Below are positions 17,848 to 28,083 of a stretch of DNA of 64,000 bases, piece by piece. Position 1 is the stretch's first letter; each line of letters begins with the position of its first letter. The DNA comes from Brumimicrobium salinarum (GTDB lineage: Bacteria; Bacteroidota; Bacteroidia; Flavobacteriales_D; Crocinitomicaceae). Made by a program: the position numbers and the translations under genes. The notes below the pieces were generated by a model. That model did no database searches, was not told the DNA's origin, and saw only the letters and a list, made by a program, of their open reading frames with translations. The stretch covers positions 62,001-126,000 of the forward strand of contig NZ_PJNI01000002.1 of assembly GCF_002844555.1 (NCBI RefSeq), written 5' to 3'.

Positions 17848-19233
17848 TTAGAGAATTGTCTCGATTTCAGACATTATGTGCTGCGCGAGTTCATCTGCTT
17901 TTGAATTGTTTTTGCTTTCTGCGTAAACGCGAATAATTGGCTCAGTGTTACTTTTTCTTAGGTGTACCCATTCCTTATCAAAATAAATCTTTACACCATC
18001 TGTAGAGTCAACTTCTTGCTGACTATATTTTTCAGACATTTGAATTAGGACTTGATCTACGTTTGTTTCCGGACTTAATTGAATTTTATTTTTAGAAATC
18101 GTGTATTTTGGATAACTATCTCTTAATTCTGAAACTTTTATGTTTTTATGTGCTAAATGAGTCAAAAATAATGCAATTCCAACCAAAGCATCTCTACCGT
18201 AATGAAGCTCTGGCAAAATAACACCACCATTTCCTTCTCCACCTATAACAGCGTTTACGTTTTTCATTTTCTCAACAACGTTAACCTCACCAACAGCAGA
18301 AGCATGATGTGTATATCCATACTTTTCAGTGATATCACGCAGCGCTCGAGTAGAAGATAGATTTGAAACTGTCGCACCACCTTTTTTTGAAAGTACATAA
18401 TCAGCAACGGCAACTAGTGTATACTCCTCTCCGAACATTGAGCCGTCTTCACAAACCATAGCTAATCGGTCAACATCCGGATCAACAGTTATTCCTAAGT
18501 CAGCCTTATGACTTATTATGGCTTTAGATAAATCTGTTAAATGTGCAGGCAGAGGCTCTGGATTATGCGCAAAGTGGCCTGTAGGTTCACAATGTATTCC
18601 TATAACCGATTTTACACCTAATGCATCTAATAACAAGGGTACAGCGATTCCCCCTGTAGAGTTTACCGCGTCAACAACGATACTAAAATTAGCTTTCTTA
18701 ATAGCCGAAACATCAACATAAGGAAGTTTTAAAATAGCATCAATGTGTTTTTGGATATAATCTTCTTTTACTTCTAATTTACCCAATTTATCAACGTGCG
18801 CAAAGTCAAAAGCTTCTGCATCAGCAATGTTTAAAACTTTTTCACCATCTTCAGCAGAAATAAATTCTCCATTTCCATTTAGTAACTTTAAAGCATTCCA
18901 TTCTTTAGGATTGTGACTCGCAGTAATAATGATACCGCCATGCGCTTTTTCCATTGTAACAGCCATTTCTACTGTTGGAGTAGTGGATAAACCAAGATCA
19001 ATAACATTAATACCTAAGCTTCTAAGCGTCGAGATTACTAAATCGTTTACAATTGGACCAGAGATTCGTGCATCACGACCGATAACTAGACTTAATTGTT
19101 TTGCATTATTTTCATTTTGTAACCAAGTACCAAAAGCCGCAGAAAATTTAACAATGTCAAGCGGAGAAAGTCCTTCACCTACCTTTCCACCAATAGTACC
19201 TCGAATTCCAGATATAGATTTAATTAAAGTCAC
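17848..19233 (-). CDS. glmM: Phosphoglucosamine mutase or related phosphohexomutase
   Basis: The 461-residue protein is a four-domain alpha-D-phosphohexomutase. It has the phosphoserine loop ITASHNPKEWNALK, the metal-binding loop TVDPDVDRLA, the sugar-binding segment VIGGEGNGGVI and the phosphate-binding loop KSNTEPIIRVYAES. In Bacteroidota this form is normally the phosphoglucosamine mutase, which interconverts glucosamine 6-phosphate and 1-phosphate on the route to UDP-GlcNAc; a phosphomannomutase role cannot be excluded by motif alone. It follows ribH on the same strand by ten bases, so glmM, ribH and the TPR gene likely form one operon. Confidence 0.85.
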   Translation of the reverse strand: MTLIKSISGIRGTIGGKVGEGLSPLDIVKFSAAFGTWLQNENNAKQLSLVIGRDARISGPIVNDLVISTLRSLGINVIDLGLSTTPTVEMAVTMEKAHGGIIITASHNPKEWNALKLLNGNGEFISAEDGEKVLNIADAEAFDFAHVDKLGKLEVKEDYIQKHIDAILKLPYVDVSAIKKANFSIVVDAVNSTGGIAVPLLLDALGVKSVIGIHCEPTGHFAHNPEPLPAHLTDLSKAIISHKADLGITVDPDVDRLAMVCEDGSMFGEEYTLVAVADYVLSKKGGATVSNLSSTRALRDITEKYGYTHHASAVGEVNVVEKMKNVNAVIGGEGNGGVILPELHYGRDALVGIALFLTHLAHKNIKVSELRDSYPKYTISKNKIQLSPETNVDQVLIQMSEKYSQQEVDSTDGVKIYFDKEWVHLRKSNTEPIIRVYAESKNNSKADELAQHIMSEIETIL

Positions 19234-19243
19234 GTTTTAAGTT

Positions 19244-19732
19244 TTAGATTGTCTTTTTTAACTGTATCATTTTTAAACAAGCTATAGCTGCTTCAATTCC
19301 TTTATTTCCGTGTTTTCCACCTGATCGATCTATAGCTTGTTGCATCGTATTGTCTGTTAATACGCAAAATATTGCGGGTTTATTGTATTTTAATCCCACA
19401 TCTTTTATTCCTTGAGCAGTTGCATCGCAAACAAAGTCAAAATGTTTTGTTTCGCCTTGAATAACAGAGCCAATTGCGACAACTCCATCAATTTCATCTT
19501 TTTCAAGAAGCCATTGAGAACCTAGAGAAAGTTCAAAAGATCCTGGTGCAAAATGAACGTGTATATTATCTTCCTTTACGCCATTTTCTATTAGTGCTTC
19601 TTTTGCTCCTTTTAGAAGGTTTAGGGTGATATTATCGTTCCATTCAGAAACAACAATGCCGACTTTAAAATCGGCACCGTTTGGAATACTATTTTTATCG
19701 TAATGTGATAAATTCTTATTTATTGTAGCCAC
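19244..19732 (-). CDS. ribH: 6,7-dimethyl-8-ribityllumazine synthase
   Basis: The 162-residue protein carries the family's segments FKVGIVVSEWNDNIT, the catalytic region VHFAPGSFELSLGSQWL, GVVAIGSVIQGETKHFDFV and, near the end, GKHGNKGIEAA. It condenses 5-amino-6-ribitylaminouracil with dihydroxybutanone phosphate in riboflavin synthesis. Length and motifs are normal. It lies two bases from the TPR gene upstream and ten bases from glmM downstream. The link with a TPR protein and recF is one I recall as common in Flavobacteria. Confidence 0.95.
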   Translation of the reverse strand: MATINKNLSHYDKNSIPNGADFKVGIVVSEWNDNITLNLLKGAKEALIENGVKEDNIHVHFAPGSFELSLGSQWLLEKDEIDGVVAIGSVIQGETKHFDFVCDATAQGIKDVGLKYNKPAIFCVLTDNTMQQAIDRSGGKHGNKGIEAAIACLKMIQLKKTI

Positions 19733-19734
19733 AA

Positions 19735-20376
19735 CTATTCAATTATTGAGTTCTCTGCTCGTGTAATGTATTTGTCAATTCCTTTTTGATTAGAAAATGA
19801 TAAGAAATTGTCCTTAATAACTTTATAATACTCGGCTGCTTTTGAAAAATCTCCTGCTTCCTCAGCGTTTAATCCAGCTTTGTAATAATATAATGGAGTA
19901 GTTGCTTCGTTATCAATTCGTGTTGCTGCTTTAACATACATTTCCACAGCACTTTTATAATCGCCTAGTTCTGAATAACAATCTCCTTGTGTTCCAATTG
20001 CTAAGGTCATCAAATAGGAGTCTTCTAGCTTAACGCCTTTTAGTTCGTTCAAAGCTGCTTCATAATCACCTTGTTCAAAATACATATTCCCTAATGCATA
20101 TTGAGAAACCTCTCCACCTTTATAGCCATCATATTCACTTACTAAGGCTTCAAACTCATTGATTGCCATTTGTGTTGAATCATTTTCAAGATACAAAACT
20201 CCATTTGCAATTGCTTTTTCTGACTCTGCTTGATTTGGAGCAACAATAAATTGTTGGTATGCAAGTACAGCAAGCACAATGATAGCTATACCTCCAACGG
20301 CATACGTCGTGAATTTAAGGATCTTGTTCCCCTTAAATTGTTCGATAATTTCTTCTTTTGTTATATTTTCACTCAT
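19735..20376 (-). CDS. Membrane-anchored TPR protein
   Basis: The ATG at 20376 (MSENITKEEIIEQFKGNK) gives a 213-residue protein. One membrane helix (about residues 24-44, YAVGGIAIIVLAVLAYQQFI) is followed by four TPR-like units such as YALGNMYFEQGDYEAALNEL and YYKAGLNAEEAGDFSKAAEY. It resembles the periplasmic YfgM type, which helps protein export. An upstream start 19 codons earlier is in frame but would add a cysteine-containing tail before the natural N-terminus. It heads the TPR-ribH-glmM operon and is divergent from recF. Confidence 0.82.
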   Translation of the reverse strand: MSENITKEEIIEQFKGNKILKFTTYAVGGIAIIVLAVLAYQQFIVAPNQAESEKAIANGVLYLENDSTQMAINEFEALVSEYDGYKGGEVSQYALGNMYFEQGDYEAALNELKGVKLEDSYLMTLAIGTQGDCYSELGDYKSAVEMYVKAATRIDNEATTPLYYYKAGLNAEEAGDFSKAAEYYKVIKDNFLSFSNQKGIDKYITRAENSIIE

Positions 20377-20524
20377 AATTAGCTGTTTTAAGCGAATGCA
20401 AAAATAAGTTTTTTTTTGATGCAAAGCCAACAATTTATGAAAAGTACTTTGTTGAGAACTAATTTTATTATTCTTTATGGGGTTAAAAATGAATAAATCC
20501 TTTCATTTTAATTAACTTTATGGC

Positions 20525-21661
20525 GTGAATAATCATGTTTTTGTTTCCAAATTGAGCTTAGTTAATTTTAAAAATTATAAACAAGCTGACTTATCACTTT
20601 CGCCTGATATCAATTGTTTTATTGGGGAAAATGGTGCGGGAAAAACCAATGTTTTAGATGCCGTTTATTATTTAAGTATGTGTAAATCATACTTGAATCC
20701 TGTTGATCGTCAAAATATTTTATTTGATGCGTCTTTTTTTGTAATTCAAAGCTCGTGGAATAAAAAAAATGAGGTCGATCAAATATATTGTGGTGTAAAA
20801 AAAGGTCAAAAAAAGGTTTTCAAAAAGAATAAAGTGACTTATGAGAAACTCGCAGACCATATAGGACAGTTTCCAACGGTGATGATTTCACCCTATGATC
20901 GCAATTTGATTTTAGAGGGAAGTGAAATCAGAAGGAAATGGATGGATGGAATAATTTCTCAATTCGATCGCAATTTTTTGTCACAATTAATTAAATATGG
21001 TAAGGTGCTTAACCAAAGGAATGCCTTGCTAAAAAACATGTCCAGCTATGGCTTTTTTGATAATGAAAGTATAAGTGTTTGGGATGAACAGTTAATTGAA
21101 TGTGGGAAAGTTATTCATGAAGCAAGAAAAAAAACCATAGAAGAGTTTATTCCTATTTTTCAAAAATATTATAATTGGTTGTCTGGAAGTAAAGAAGAAG
21201 TTAATCTATCCTATCGCTCTCAACTTTTTGATAAGTCTTTCGAAGAATTACTTGAAGAAGCCCAAAGTCAAGACCAAAGAAGGCAATATACAACTGTTGG
21301 AGTTCATAAAGATGATTTCATTTTTACAATTAAAGATCATCCCATAAAAAAATTTGGCTCTCAAGGACAACAAAAAACTTATCTAATAGCTCTGAAATTG
21401 GCACAATACGAGTGGTTACTCTCTCGATTAAAGTTAAAACCTGTTTTGCTATTAGATGATATTTTCGATAAATTAGATAATGAAAGGGTAGAGCGTTTAA
21501 TGCAAATGGTAAGTGATCAAGATTTTGGACAGGTACTGATAACAGATACTGACCAAGAACGAATAGATGAAATTTTTTCTAAAAATGGCATTGATTACAA
21601 ATCGTTCTTTATTAAAGACAACATCATTGAAGAATCCAAAAATAAAGTTACGGTAGAATGA
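20525..21661 (+). CDS. recF: DNA replication and repair protein RecF
   Basis: The 378-residue SMC-like ATPase has Walker A (GENGAGKTNVLDAVYYL), the signature region KFGSQGQQKTYLIALKLAQ and Walker B (PVLLLDDIFDKLD), plus VLITDTD near the end. RecF loads RecA with RecO and RecR at gaps. The start is taken as GTG at 20525; the core alignment begins KLSLVNFKNY about eight residues later, so the N-terminus is right to within a few residues. A possible -7 element (TAACTTTA, 20513-20520) is only five bases ahead, which would make the message nearly leaderless. The stop overlaps the DUF721 ATG (ATGA). Confidence 0.93.
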   Translation: MNNHVFVSKLSLVNFKNYKQADLSLSPDINCFIGENGAGKTNVLDAVYYLSMCKSYLNPVDRQNILFDASFFVIQSSWNKKNEVDQIYCGVKKGQKKVFKKNKVTYEKLADHIGQFPTVMISPYDRNLILEGSEIRRKWMDGIISQFDRNFLSQLIKYGKVLNQRNALLKNMSSYGFFDNESISVWDEQLIECGKVIHEARKKTIEEFIPIFQKYYNWLSGSKEEVNLSYRSQLFDKSFEELLEEAQSQDQRRQYTTVGVHKDDFIFTIKDHPIKKFGSQGQQKTYLIALKLAQYEWLLSRLKLKPVLLLDDIFDKLDNERVERLMQMVSDQDFGQVLITDTDQERIDEIFSKNGIDYKSFFIKDNIIEESKNKVTVE

Positions 21662-21960
21662 ATGAAAAAGATCGCAATCAAAAAGATAAAGGTATTGACG
21701 CAATCATAGATAAAATGATGCGAGCATGGGGCTTAGACAATAAGATGAAAGAAATGGATGTCATAAATGCCTGGCCTGATTTGATGGGGCAAGGAATAGC
21801 TAATCGTACAGAAAGAATACGCATCACCAATAAGGTATTACATTTAAAAATGAATTCCTCTGTAATGCGTGATGAATTACATTACGGCAGAAATGTAATT
21901 ATTCAAAGAATTAATGAATTTGCAGGTACGGAAATGATTAATGACATCTGGTTTGAATAA
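21658..21960 (+). CDS. DUF721 (DciA-like) protein
   Basis: The 100-residue protein matches DUF721: VINAWPDLMGQGIANRTERI, then VLHLKMNSSVMRDELHYGRN. DciA-type proteins load the replicative helicase in many bacteria. The ATG overlaps the recF stop codon by four bases, so it is translationally coupled to it. The recF-DUF721 pair is common in the phylum. The flippase gene follows after 20 bases. Confidence 0.85.
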   Translation: MNEKDRNQKDKGIDAIIDKMMRAWGLDNKMKEMDVINAWPDLMGQGIANRTERIRITNKVLHLKMNSSVMRDELHYGRNVIIQRINEFAGTEMINDIWFE

Positions 21961-21980
21961 TTGCTTATTGAAGGATTGAA

Positions 21981-23272
21981 ATGTCATTGTTCTCTAAATT
22001 AAATCTTAAATCTGAGCTGATAAAATCCGCTTTTATATTGTCGTCTGGAACAATACTGGCCCAAGCAGTGAGCTATATTTTGATGCCTTTTATCACTCGA
22101 CTCTACACGCCTGAGGATTTTGGAGAATTTGGACTTATCATGCGAATCGTTGCGTTTTTAGCTGTAGTTGGAGCTGGAAGATATGAGTTTGCTATTCCAT
22201 TGCCTAAAAAAATGAGCATGCTTTTCATGTATATCGGTTAACACTAAGAATCTTAGTTTGGACCGTAAGCCTTTCTTTTGTAACTGCCTTTATAATTTGG
22301 TTGTTGAAGGATAATTCAACAGAACTCTTTTTTTATCTCGTATTGGTTGCTGCAATAACTGGTTTTACTGTGTTTATAAATATTGGAAGACATTGGGCTA
22401 TTCGAATGAAGTGGTTTAAAAATATTACTATTTCAACCTTATTGACTTCCGCTACATCAAATACAGCTAAATTATTAGCCGGTATAGCTGGGATGGGGGT
22501 TTTTGGATTGGCTTTATCAACTTTACTGGGCTTAATTGTTGGAAGCTTGATTTATGTGTTTGATGCCTTAGGAGTTTATAAATCACCACAACATATAAAA
22601 TCAAAAAATAGAAGAATCGTTTTAGCCCGCAGATATAGCGATTTTCCTAAAGTAAATTTACCTCATTACTTGATTGATGGCGCAAGAGAGGTGTTAATTG
22701 CCTTTTTGTTAACCATTTATTTAAGCGCATACCTATTTGGTTCTTTTGATCATGCGTATAAAATGTTGAAAATCCCTTTGCTTCTGGTTGGTGTTGCGAT
22801 AGGGCAAGTTTTATATAATCGTCTATCGGCTGATTATGCCAATAAAAAAGCTATTTATCCATTGTTGAGAAAATCAGTAATTACATTGGTTTTTTTAGGA
22901 ATGATTCCCTTTAGTATTATCTACTTTGCCGGAGCACCAGTTTTTGAATTTGTTTTTGGTGAGCAATGGAACCTGTCAGGAGAAATAGCTGGTGCTTTAT
23001 CGCCGTGGCTTATGGCTAACTTTGTCGCATCATCTATTTCAATGGTTCCCTCAATTATTCATAAACTAAGATGGTACTTTTGGGTAGGTATGTTCATGAC
23101 TTTTATTCAGGTGTTGTATTTTATTTTTTTACCCGATATTTTAAACCTATTAAAGATTAGCGAAGTAGTTGGTATTGAAATTATTTCTTGGATTATGTTT
23201 ATGTTGTATGCAATTGTAATTGTTTGGCAATTAATCATTGTAAAAAACATGGATCTTAAGAAGCTAAAATAA
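21981..23272 (+). pseudogene. Polysaccharide flippase (Wzx/MATE-like), one frameshift
   Basis: The first part reads IKSAFILSSGTILAQAVSYI and ends after EFAIPLPKKMSML. The second part, one frame over, starts at EHAFHVYRLTLRILVWTV and continues with many membrane helices to 23272. Together they make about 430 residues, the usual length of an oligosaccharide flippase of the polysaccharide-synthesis family, which moves lipid-linked sugars across the inner membrane. The break is at seven A (22206-22212); eight would restore PLPKNEHAF. It lies 20 bases after the DUF721 gene. A working protein is likely if the run is miscalled. Confidence 0.82.
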
Positions 23273-23286
23273 GTGGTTTGGAAATA

Positions 23287-24906
23287 TTAAAGCTGTTCAA
23301 AAACAATATTTTTGAAATAACTTAAATTCCTATAAATAGATATGATGGTTTCTTTTTCCTCAGGACTATAAATCATGTCTTGCCAACTCAAAGGACGATT
23401 ATCTATGCTCCATTTAAATTGTTCAACACGTTCTTCCTCTTTTTTTATATCATTCATTGGATATAGCATCCCATCAGGGCTTTCACGGTAGGTGGCAGTT
23501 TCTATTTCTCCAGCTGAAAACCCTAAACTAATGTTTGAGGCATAAATTCTATTCATCCCTTTACGTTCAACTATAATGACGGTATCATTTTCATTTTCCT
23601 CTTCTAAAAAATAAATCGTTTTTGCATTTCCTTCTATATTCACCCTTCTTATTGCTGTGCTATCAAAAAGTGCGTTCATGCTTGTTCCTGCAACTTGATT
23701 ATAATAATTGGTTGAATCGACATGCGTAATAACCAAACCATTTTTTCTTAAAAAAGCACGTTGTATTTCGTTATTCTCTTCGTAAATAGAAATTGTATCT
23801 CCTGAGAGTTGCGCTTTTTTTGCCCAAAGAGTAGGTGCCTTGTACATATTCATTTCTCCTAATTTTCTATCGTAGGTCAATGAATCGCAAACTCCTTGCA
23901 TATCTCCTCGGAATATTTTAACCCCGTTGAAGGCTTGTAATAGTTTCGGAGCGCGTGTTGTGTCAAGGTAGTTATAAAGCGTATCAGCATGAATATATAA
24001 AGTGTCTTCGTCATCAAATCGCTTGGCCAATGCATGTCCAGTGATAAATGAAAAGTTTTTACTTTCATCGTTGATGGCGTAATCGCCATTAAATCCAACC
24101 TTATTTGTGGTGTCCAGAATGTTGACATTGTACTTTCCAATGTAGATGCTATCAATAGCAGAATAGTAAAGACTGTCTGCAGCAATAAAAAGTTCATTAC
24201 GATCGATGAAAGCGTTCTGTTCTAAAACACCTACATTTTCATTCAAATTGTACCAGCCTTTTTCACAATACATGTTGCTTTCAGCATTCATAATATGTGT
24301 AGGACCAAAGAAAAATGCTTTTTTTGATAAACCATTAAACTGTAAGGTGTCAGTGGTAACGGTAAACTCATCATTTTTGTAAACTACCTCGTTTCTAAAA
24401 TTAAATTGCTTTGATTCAGGATAAAAGTAACCTATAACACTATTGAGTTGATCGTTAGATTTAATACTGGTTATTTCTCCCTTGTTTTTGTAGATTCCTA
24501 CGTTTTTTTTAATGTCGTAGTCTAACGAGTCAGTTGTTAATTTATATTCATTATCTCTAACTCGTACATTTCCATAGAGCTTAGCATATTCTTTTTTCGT
24601 ATCGAAAAATAGTGAATCACAAAACATGTTTAAGGTGTCTTGCTTATTTAGATGAATATTTCCATACGCTCGAATTGTATTGTTAACAATGTTAAAATAG
24701 GCTGAATCACAGTAAAGTTGTGTGTTTTCTTTTTTAAAGATTACATTTCCTTTAACAATATAATTTCCTGTTTTACCATCCAAACGAAGTTCATCAGAAC
24801 CTTCTATCAATTCGATAAATTCCTGATTAAGTGCGTTTTTAGGAAATAAAAAAATTGCGCCTCCAACAAAAAGCGCAATTTTTAATATGTTCATTAATCT
24901 ATTCAA
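23287..24906 (-). CDS. OstA-like protein (LptA/OstA family)
   Basis: The 539-residue protein has an N-terminal hydrophobic signal (IALFVGGAIFLFP). It contains repeated strands with the pattern YCDSAYFN, FCDSLFFDTK, TTDSLDYD, TTDTLQFN, ADSLYYSA and HADTLY, typical of the OstA/LptA beta-jellyroll that carries lipopolysaccharide across the periplasm. Bacteroidota have a distinct OstA-like protein of about this length. It follows purA after four bases, downstream of fur, so fur, purA and this gene likely form one unit. The flippase gene converges on it with 14 bases between. Confidence 0.85.
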   Translation of the reverse strand: MNRLMNILKIALFVGGAIFLFPKNALNQEFIELIEGSDELRLDGKTGNYIVKGNVIFKKENTQLYCDSAYFNIVNNTIRAYGNIHLNKQDTLNMFCDSLFFDTKKEYAKLYGNVRVRDNEYKLTTDSLDYDIKKNVGIYKNKGEITSIKSNDQLNSVIGYFYPESKQFNFRNEVVYKNDEFTVTTDTLQFNGLSKKAFFFGPTHIMNAESNMYCEKGWYNLNENVGVLEQNAFIDRNELFIAADSLYYSAIDSIYIGKYNVNILDTTNKVGFNGDYAINDESKNFSFITGHALAKRFDDEDTLYIHADTLYNYLDTTRAPKLLQAFNGVKIFRGDMQGVCDSLTYDRKLGEMNMYKAPTLWAKKAQLSGDTISIYEENNEIQRAFLRKNGLVITHVDSTNYYNQVAGTSMNALFDSTAIRRVNIEGNAKTIYFLEEENENDTVIIVERKGMNRIYASNISLGFSAGEIETATYRESPDGMLYPMNDIKKEEERVEQFKWSIDNRPLSWQDMIYSPEEKETIISIYRNLSYFKNIVFEQL

Positions 24907-24910
24907 AGAT

Positions 24911-26185
24911 TCATTTATTTTTTAATGTTTGACTTCTATCAGGACCTACAGAAACAGTTTCTATCGGAACTTCAAGGTGTTTTTCTAAATAAGAAACATA
25001 ATCTTTTAATTCCTGAGGTGCATCTGCAAATGAGGTTAATTGAGTTGTATCTGTTTTCCAACCTTTAATTGACTCATAAACGGGCTTAAATTCAATATCT
25101 GTAATATCAAACGGTAAATAATCAACTTTCTTGCCATCTATGATATAATGTGTACAAACTTTAATTTCATCAAAGCCATCTAATACGTCCGATTTCATCA
25201 TAGAAAGTTCTGAAGCACCGTTGATCATGATTGCATATTTTAATGCAGGTAAGTCAATCCATCCGCATCTTCTTGGACGTCCGGTTGTAGCACCAAACTC
25301 TCCACCTGCATTTCTGATTTCGTCACCAACTTCATCGTGTAATTCTGTAGGAAAAGGTCCAGAACCAACACGTGTACAATATGCCTTAAAAATACCAACT
25401 ACATCTCCAATTTTTGTTGGTGCTACACCTAAACCAGTACACGTTCCTGCCGTAATGGTGTTTGAAGATGTTACAAAAGGATAACTTCCAAAATCAATAT
25501 CCAAAAGTGTGCCTTGCGCTCCTTCTGCCAAAATCGTTTTTCCTTCCTTCATCGCTTGATTAATGAAGTGCTCACTATCAATCGTCGTTAAAGATTTTAA
25601 TAAGTCAATTCCTTCAAAAAAGGCAGGCTCAAGCTCTTGAATGTCATACGAAAATCCTTCGTAATGTTTTAACATTCCTTTGTGCTTCTCTACCAAAGCG
25701 TTATACTTTTCTTTGAAAGTTGAAGTAAATATATCGCCAACACGTAAACCGTTTCTACCTGTTTTGTCCATATACGTAGGACCAATTCCTTTAAGCGTCG
25801 ATCCAATTTTTGACTTTCCTTTGGCTTGTTCTGATGCCGCATCTAAAAGACGGTGTGTTGGCAGAATCAAATGCGCTTTATTTGAAATCAACAAAGTCTC
25901 TTTGATCGGTAAGTTAAACTGCGCTAAATTTTCTATTTCCTTTTGAAAAATTACAGGATCGATAACTACACCATTTCCTACAATATTTAAGGTGTCTTTA
26001 CGGAAGATTCCTGATGGAATGGTATGTAAAACATGTTTAATACCATCGAATTCTAAGGTGTGTCCGGCGTTTGGACCGCCTTGAAAACGCGCAATAATAT
26101 CATATTTTGGAGTTAAGACATCGACAATTTTTCCTTTGCCTTCGTCACCCCATTGTAATCCTAATAATACATCTACTTTACTCAT
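24911..26185 (-). CDS. purA: Adenylosuccinate synthetase
   Basis: PurA joins IMP and aspartate with GTP to make adenylosuccinate in AMP synthesis. The 424-residue protein has LLGLQWGDEGKGKIVD at the N-terminus, RFQGGPNAGHTLEF, GIGPTYMDKTGRNGLRVGD, EGAQGTLLDIDFGSYPFVTS and TTGRPRRCGWIDLPALKY, all in the expected order. Length is normal. It lies 232 bases downstream of fur and just upstream of the OstA-like gene. I see no feature of note in the 232-base gap. Confidence 0.97.
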   Translation of the reverse strand: MSKVDVLLGLQWGDEGKGKIVDVLTPKYDIIARFQGGPNAGHTLEFDGIKHVLHTIPSGIFRKDTLNIVGNGVVIDPVIFQKEIENLAQFNLPIKETLLISNKAHLILPTHRLLDAASEQAKGKSKIGSTLKGIGPTYMDKTGRNGLRVGDIFTSTFKEKYNALVEKHKGMLKHYEGFSYDIQELEPAFFEGIDLLKSLTTIDSEHFINQAMKEGKTILAEGAQGTLLDIDFGSYPFVTSSNTITAGTCTGLGVAPTKIGDVVGIFKAYCTRVGSGPFPTELHDEVGDEIRNAGGEFGATTGRPRRCGWIDLPALKYAIMINGASELSMMKSDVLDGFDEIKVCTHYIIDGKKVDYLPFDITDIEFKPVYESIKGWKTDTTQLTSFADAPQELKDYVSYLEKHLEVPIETVSVGPDRSQTLKNK

Positions 26186-26417
26186 GCCTCTTGTGCATTT
26201 AATTGGTTAATGGCAGAATATAAATCTACCGAAATATTTAAAATTATTTATTTTTTGAATTTTAGAATACTTATCATTTATATCAAAGCGTAACTGTGAA
26301 ATTATTAATGTTTTTGAAAAAGAAAAAAAGTACTTTAACAATGTCAAACACTTATCCATCGATGCAGGGATAAACTGAATGTTGTGTATTTTTATTCTAG
26401 ATGAAAAGTCCACGACT

Positions 26418-26882
26418 TTATGATTTATCAGAGGATTTATTTTTATCTGCTTGCGGATTTCTTTCTCCATAAAAGTAGAGCGAATGATGATTAATTTTAA
26501 CACCAAACACTTCCTCTATGGTAGATTTTATGTTTTGGATTCTTGGATCGCAAAACTCAAGTAATTCACCAGTATCTGTAAGTACAAGATGATCGTGCTG
26601 CTTAAAGCCATGTGATTTCTCAAATTGTGCTATGTTTTTTCCAAATTGATGTTTACGAACAAGGTTGCAAGCTAATAAAAGATCGATAGTATTATATAGT
26701 GTAGCACGAGATACACGGTAATTTTTGTTTTTCATTTTAATATAAAGTGATTCTATATCAAAATGTCCTTCATAATTGTAAATTTCTTCGAGTATAGCAA
26801 ATCTCTCTGGAGTTTTCCTGTGACTGTTTTTTTCTAAATATGCCGAAAAAATATTCTTAACTGTTTCTTGCACGCTTTCCAT
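26418..26882 (-). CDS. Fur-family transcription regulator lacking the CxxC zinc motif
   Basis: The 154-residue protein has the winged-helix half with [21 protein letters not shown] and [20 protein letters not shown], then the metal region [20 protein letters not shown] and [10 protein letters not shown]. Fur-family regulators sense iron, zinc or peroxide. The usual CxxC of the structural zinc site is replaced by L-T-D-T, with a single Cys in [10 protein letters not shown] recall the same substitution in other flavobacterial Fur proteins. Which metal it senses cannot be told. It lies upstream of purA on the same strand. Confidence 0.9.
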   Translation of the reverse strand: MESVQETVKNIFSAYLEKNSHRKTPERFAILEEIYNYEGHFDIESLYIKMKNKNYRVSRATLYNTIDLLLACNLVRKHQFGKNIAQFEKSHGFKQHDHLVLTDTGELLEFCDPRIQNIKSTIEEVFGVKINHHSLYFYGERNPQADKNKSSDKS

Positions 26883-27138
26883 ACATCTTTCACATTAAAA
26901 CACAAAAATAAGGAAATTGTGAGATAGTGAATTAGAAAAGTAGACATTTATAAAGAAGTTATGCACAGCGAATTTTTTTAAGGTTCTTTTTTATTCTGAT
27001 TTAATACCTTGCGAAGTGATTAGTAAGGATTTTACATATAAAACTAATGTTTGTCATTTTTTGAAGATAAGGTACTAATGTAACATAGACTTTGGTTTAA
27101 TATCCTTATTTTTAGTATTTAACATTAAACAAATAAGT

Positions 27139-27948
27139 ATGAAAAAGAAAGTAGTTTTAATTACGGGAGGAGCAGGTGGCATTGGTGTCGCTACAGGACA
27201 AAATTTAAAGGAATTTAAACTTGTTATCTCAGATTACGCAGATGATGTGATTCAGAAAACAGTAGATTCGTACAATAAACAAGGATTCGATGCAGTCGGT
27301 TTTAAATGTGATATTACCAATAAAGAAGAGGTTGAGGCGCTTATGAATTTCACAAAAAAGCAGGGTGCTTTGAGTGGAGTAGTGCATACAGCCGGAGTAA
27401 GTGAAACGGTAAATGATGTGGAGCAGATTTACAATATAAATCTTAAAGGAACTGCCTTAATTTTAGATGGTGTTTTGGATATTGTTGATGAAGGTGCCTC
27501 CATAGTATTGTTTTCCTCCATGATGGGGCACACTGTACCGCCAAGTGATGCGTATGATGAAGCGTTGACTAATCCACTTGAGGAAAATTCTTTTTCTAGC
27601 ATTAAAAATGTTGTAAAAGAAGATTCAAATATGATGTATAACTTTACCAAGAGAGGAGTTTTGTTGTTGACAAAAGAAAATGCCCAGCGTTTTGGGGCAA
27701 AAGGAGCAAGGGTAAACTCAATCTCTCCAGGCGTTATTATGACACAGATGGGGAAAAAAGCAGCTGAAGAACATCCGGAAAAAATAAAACAACTTCTATC
27801 TATGACAGCTTTAAATCGAACAGGTGAACCAGAGGACATTGCTGATGTTGTGAAATTCATGTTGAGTGAACAATCACGATTTATGTCAGGTTCAGATCTA
27901 TTAGTAGATGGTGGTGTGTTGCCTTCAATTTTGAAGTACAACAAATAA
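27139..27948 (+). CDS. Short-chain dehydrogenase/reductase
   Basis: The 269-residue SDR enzyme has the NAD(P)-binding motif ITGGAGGIGVATG, the segment VHTAGVSETV, the catalytic serine region IVLFSSMMG and a Y-x-x-x-K pair within MMYNFTKRG, then ARVNSISPGVIMTQMG. The segment between serine and tyrosine is longer than usual and rich in acidic residues. The substrate is unknown; some similar proteins are steroid or secondary-alcohol dehydrogenases. It is a single gene, and a 17-pair hairpin follows its end. I see nothing notable in the 256 bases upstream. Confidence 0.85.
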   Translation: MKKKVVLITGGAGGIGVATGQNLKEFKLVISDYADDVIQKTVDSYNKQGFDAVGFKCDITNKEEVEALMNFTKKQGALSGVVHTAGVSETVNDVEQIYNINLKGTALILDGVLDIVDEGASIVLFSSMMGHTVPPSDAYDEALTNPLEENSFSSIKNVVKEDSNMMYNFTKRGVLLLTKENAQRFGAKGARVNSISPGVIMTQMGKKAAEEHPEKIKQLLSMTALNRTGEPEDIADVVKFMLSEQSRFMSGSDLLVDGGVLPSILKYNK

Positions 27949-28083
27949 CAACCTTTTTTTGTGACACCTTTTACAACCGCAGTTTTTTACTTGAAACGCT
28001 CATAATCTTTTATACAAAAAAGGAAATAGTGATCAGTATTAGGCTTTATTTCTTTGTAAAAAAGAAAGTAATGGAAACGTTGT

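Noticed and set aside
26207-26506. 99-codon open frame on the minus strand near the end of fur
   Set aside because: It overlaps fur in another frame and its composition is low-complexity Ile/Lys/Phe; no family features.
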